DNA of 64,000 nucleotides from Adineta steineri (lineage: Eukaryota; Rotifera; Eurotatoria; Adinetida; Adinetidae): positions 557,379-621,378 of the forward strand of contig CAJNOI010000031.1 of assembly GCA_905250115.1 (NCBI GenBank), read 5' to 3'. The notes under the pieces were generated by a model that saw only the letters and a program-made list of their open reading frames with translations, made no database searches and was not told where the DNA came from. Numbering within the stretch: the stretch's first letter is position 1; every line of letters starts with the position of its first letter. Shown one piece after another: positions 60,164 through 64,000 of this stretch. A program made the translations under genes and the position numbers.

Positions 60164-63143
60164 GTATAGAATACTGAACAATATGAATCATCACTTATCG
60201 AGATAATTGGATTTGATATGTATATATTCTATGAAGAAAGAAATAGAAACTATTAGATTCTTGTTGTATTTCTTTCATATCAAATAGTAATTCTCTATTA
60301 AATTTGGATAGATAAAACATTATTGTTATTTACAATAAAACGAGACATGAATAATAAGCCCCTGATGATCAATGTCTCTCTATCTATTGTTTTCTATGTT
60401 TTTCAGGTGATTTTGTTTGTCGTCGCGTACTTGATGCTGTCGTCTATGGATGATGATGACTGTCTCTTTTTCTTATTCTTTGCCTTTTATGTATATATAT
60501 ATATACATACATATACATATAGATATTTTTTTGTGTGTTTGTCATTCAAGCTTAAAATACAATTGAGTATATAACAGAAATCAAATTTTACGCGCGTATA
60601 TCATAACAACCTGTAAGTGAACTTGGTAACTAGATTTTGTTTAATACAATGTATGTTTTATTCATTTGACATTCAACAACATCATCTTATTGAGTAAGTG
60701 AGTATGTGTGTGTGTATATGTCTTTCTTCTTTTCTTTGTTACGATGTGAAGATGTGTCTATGTTGTTATCTAACCATAGTTTTCTTTTTTTATTTGCTTA
60801 ATCGTCATCATAATTGATCTTCTCTTTACCATCAAGCACAAATTCTATTGTCGTCACACACACACACACACATCTATATATATATATATATAGTCCTTCT
60901 TCAGCCGATGGTTTTAATTGTATCAACGAAATTTACTCGAAGATTGTCTCGTTCTTTCTCTCTCTCTCTCTCTCTCTCGGCTCGTTGTCCGTTGAATAGG
61001 CATAGACATAAGAAGGATGGACAATGGTGCATTCTTTATTCTCGATTGATGACTCGTTAGAATATTGTGTTCTTGTCGTTCGTTCGTTCGTAATTGGAAT
61101 AATAGATGAGATGGTACTAGAAAATTTTCTAATCTAAGATCCCTCTTCGTTCATTTCCAATCATCAATCTCATTATTATTGTTTCCAATTGGGAAAGAGA
61201 AAAAAAAAGTAATAAAATATATATATATATAGGTGAGATTTTTAATACAATTCCCGTTTTTTTTTGATTAATCGAGCACAACTTCATCATCTACAAATGA
61301 GACACATCATATACAAAGATTGAACTTGTTTTTGTTGTTCAATATGATAGTTGATTAAAGAAACTAATGGAGTTTATTTTGACGTATCAAAACAGCTTTA
61401 GTTTTAAGTCGGTGTAAAGGAAGAAATGGAATTCATATCTCTATATATAGAGAGATATATCTATTTTTCGCTCTTCTTGTTTCATTTCTTTCTCTTAATC
61501 CTATTCGCGACCTTCTTATTTCCGTTCCATTCATTCATTTATTCATTCTATTGACGTAGAGTGAAGAAGATCGCGCGATGGGCTGAGGTCTTTGCTAGTA
61601 TTGGTCGTCGAAGCAATATATATAAGAACCGACAAATCATTCGGGCCATCAACAATTGCACGTCGCAATGTTGTTCTGAGTTAGATGACGTCTTTTCTTC
61701 TTTTTTTTTTTCTTCGTTCGCTTTGTAAAAAAAAACACGGAGAATAAGAGAATAAGTTGTGTGTGGGTGTAAAAAGGGAACGGAAAACTCAAAAAACATG
61801 TGTGGTATGAATGTAAAAAAAAAGACTCTTCTCCTTCTTCTTCTTCTTCTGCTTCCTTTACTTCGTCGAAAACATCGTACTAATATAAAGCGCTCGCAGA
61901 AAAAAGAAGAAAAAAAACATAACCGTCTTTTTGTCTTCAAAAACATTCTATTCATCAACAATAGTAGAACATTGAGATATTATCCTGTATACGACAACAC
62001 GTTCATGAGAGAAGAAAAAAATCGAGAAAAAGAGAAAAAAGCTTTATTATTGTTTTCTTTTTTTTTTTTATTCATTCATTCACTCATTCATATACAAAAA
62101 AAAAAGAAAATAATCATGATCGTTCTTGCATGTGTGACAAAAGAGAAAACAGGATGTGAAAATGACAAAAAAAAATATAGAAAAGACGACGAGTACCATA
62201 GAACACCATGAGGAAACGAGAAGAAAAGTAGTTGCAGTATAAAAAAAAAATTCCTTGCGTTTTTCTTCGATATATATTCAATGTTGATCTTTTCTTCCTA
62301 TTTCACCATCATTATCCACATATATTTTATATATTTATATGTGTATTGTCCATTTATATATTCATTGTCATTAGACTAAAGAGAAGAAAAAAAAAGACGC
62401 AAACTACTAATGATCGACGAACAACAACTCAAGAATAACATCTAAGATTGTGCCGATAACGATTTCATTATTCATATTGTTCGTATTCAAAAAAGACAGA
62501 TAGAGAGAGGTAAGTAAACTCAATTTTTTCCTTCTTTCATAGCTACAAATAAAAAAAAAAAGAAAGAAATATTGCACCCACACACATTTATATTTGTCAA
62601 GGCTAAAAGAATGAATGCAGCTGCTGTTACTACTACGACAAATGATGTGACTGTTGTTGTTACTTTGTCCGCTTCTTTTCAATTTGTCTTGACCCGTCGT
62701 CTATAAAGAGGAAAAAAGCTTGTAATGATGATGATAATGATGATGTTCTTTAATTGAGACTATACGCTTCCTATAATATTAGTTTTTTTTTTGCTTCTTC
62801 TTTTTACAATTCTTATCATCATCGTCTTTCCCTAATCATCGATGTAATCATTCGATCGAAAAAAAGAGAAAAAAAAAAGAAAGAAAAGCATGATATAGAC
62901 CATCTACGTCAGTCTTTCTAATTCGATTTTGATCAATTATTTGTTCTTTTTTGAGTCGTTAGTTCGTTGAAAGCAGACTGTGGGTGTATATCGATGGTAT
63001 TGCTCGCAAAACAAAGACAGCAGGTGTGGGTATATGAGACAGTATGAGAATCACTCTCATGTTCTCGTGTTTTTTCATCCATTTTTTTTTCTTTCGATTA
63101 CAAATTGACAATAAATTTTTCTTTTTTTTATATTTAGTATACG
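60164..63143. other. Intergenic and probable 5' leader region of the TOB gene, rich in simple repeats
   Basis: Three kilobases hold no recognised coding sequence. Simple repeats are abundant: CA units at about 60857-60872, TA units after them, CT units at about 60956-60978, TA units near 61220-61231, and long A/G- and T/C-rich tracts between 61690 and 62900. A splice acceptor (TATATTTAG) ends at about 63137, just before the TOB start codon. At least one untranslated exon and a 5' intron probably lie here. Open frames on both strands near 61550-62210 are low-complexity Arg/Lys/Ser and were not called. Confidence 0.55.
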
Positions 63144-64000
63144 ATGCAGTTCGAAGTATCTGTTGCTTTAAATTTTCTTATCGCCTATCTTTATAATAAA
63201 TTACCTCGTCGGTAAGTATTTATATATATATAAAAAAAAATCTTTATATATATTATTCTTAATCCTTAATTTTAGTCGAGTAAATATGCTTGGCGAACAA
63301 ATGCTCGAACATTTACGCATTAAATTTCAAGGTCATTGGTATCCAGAAAGACCAACAAAAGGTTCAGCATATCGATCAATACGGATAAGTAAAGAAAAAG
63401 TTGATAAAGTTTTGGTCAATGCTGCAATTGATGTTGGTTTGGATTTACAAGAAATACTTGATACATTACCAAATGATCTTACGATTTGGATTGATCCAGG
63501 CGAAGTATCATATCGTATCGGTGAAAAAGGACCAGGTATATTACTTTTTATCTTTCTCTCTTTCTATATAATCAATAAAATATAATTTTAGTTAAAATTT
63601 TATATGAAGATGAACGACGTTTAATACGAAAAAGTACAAATAAAGATAGTCTTAACAGTGAATCATCAAGTGATAGTGAAGAACGTGAAGGACCATTATC
63701 TCATCAAGGTAAATATTTAATATATGAAAAACATAATTTATTATTAAAATGATAATTTTCTATAGATTCTGATGTTCCTATCCGTCCGTTTAATCCCGAT
63801 GCGCAAATATTTCGACCAATACCTGATAATTTTGATACAATATCTCTTCTTTCCAATTCTATAAATAGTCTTATAAGTTTATCTCCAACATCATCTAATA
63901 ATACAAATTTAAATTCATCAAGTGGTTCATCATCATCAGGTCTTGGTGCAAGTACAAATCTACCATCGTGGCCATCACCCAACAATAATAATAATAATAA
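63144..64000 (+). CDS. TOB/BTG-family antiproliferative protein, 3' end cut by window edge
   Basis: TOB proteins recruit the CCR4-NOT deadenylase through the BTG domain and poly(A)-binding protein through PAM2 motifs, slowing growth by mRNA decay. The start at 63144 gives MQFEVSVALNFLIAYLYNKL, nearly the same as the vertebrate TOB start. Then PRRRVNMLGEQMLEHLRIKF and GHWYPERPTKGSAYRSI (box A region), and LPNDLTIWIDPGEVSYRIGE (box B). After the BTG domain comes a Ser-rich acidic linker and FNPDAQIFRPI, matching the PAM2-like FNPEAQVF element of TOB. Exons are 63144-63211, from 63276, from about 63593, and from about 63766 to the edge, with short introns. The sequence is cut in a Ser/Asn-rich stretch. 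TOB rather than BTG is supported by the PAM2-like motif. Confidence 0.94.

Noticed and set aside
61548..62211. Overlapping open frames of 137 and 150 codons on opposite strands.
   Set aside because: Both arise from purine/pyrimidine-rich low-complexity DNA (runs of Arg, Lys, Phe, Ser) with no family resemblance or splice structure.
1..64000. Prokaryotic-style systems: operons, CRISPR arrays, riboswitches, phage or integrative elements.
   Set aside because: Genes are intron-rich and animal-like; no regularly spaced repeats, Shine-Dalgarno-led gene strings or phage genes were seen.

Overview
This window looks like nuclear DNA from a small-genome invertebrate animal. It is AT-rich. Most protein-coding genes are interrupted by very short GT-AG introns, commonly about 45-65 bases. 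The recognisable products are metazoan: TRIP12, TOB/BTG, an LRRC41-type protein, a class XVI-like myosin, tropomyosin, and the ciliary proteins CFAP44, CFAP20 and TTLL11. Tiny introns, AT-rich codons and an apparently foreign metabolic gene fit a bdelloid rotifer best, but that is an inference; no marker here proves the species.

Layout. 1-1793 (+) is the 3' part of a Regnase/ZC3H12-like gene. 3037-4259 (-) is the splicing factor YJU2. 5879-14079 (-) is a complete TRIP12-type HECT ubiquitin ligase. 16484 to about 17989 (-) is a homospermidine synthase of the bacterial type, unusual for an animal. 19511-22476 (+) is a TTLL11-type polyglutamylase. 24022-25612 (-) is a single-pass membrane protein with a Thr-rich stalk. 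27393-28494 (-) is a tropomyosin. 28737-37709 (+) is the large ciliary protein CFAP44. 37810-38064 (-) is a small basic hypothetical protein. 38225-39447 (-) is a MARVEL-type four-helix membrane protein. 40232-43235 (+) is LRRC41-like. 46051-58114 (+) holds ankyrin exons and a myosin motor resembling MYO16, apparently with two possible starts. 58448-60163 (-) is CFAP20 with an added C-terminal tail. 63144 to the right edge (+) is the start of a TOB-family gene.

These genes are independent units, not a pathway. CFAP44, CFAP20 and TTLL11 all serve cilia. TRIP12 and the LRRC41-like protein both belong to ubiquitin ligation. Regnase-like and TOB proteins both act in mRNA turnover. No rRNA, tRNA, CRISPR array or bacterial-type operon was seen.

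The most interesting signals are the homospermidine synthase, which has a 49-base intron and lies between animal genes (a horizontal transfer candidate with its known active-site residues kept); the Regnase-like protein that seems to have lost catalytic acidic residues; and a set of small non-autonomous DNA transposons inside introns. Two of these have perfect 8-base target duplications typical of hAT elements, and another repeat family occurs twice in the window. Exon boundaries were read by eye from frames and splice consensus, so individual junctions may be off by a few bases.
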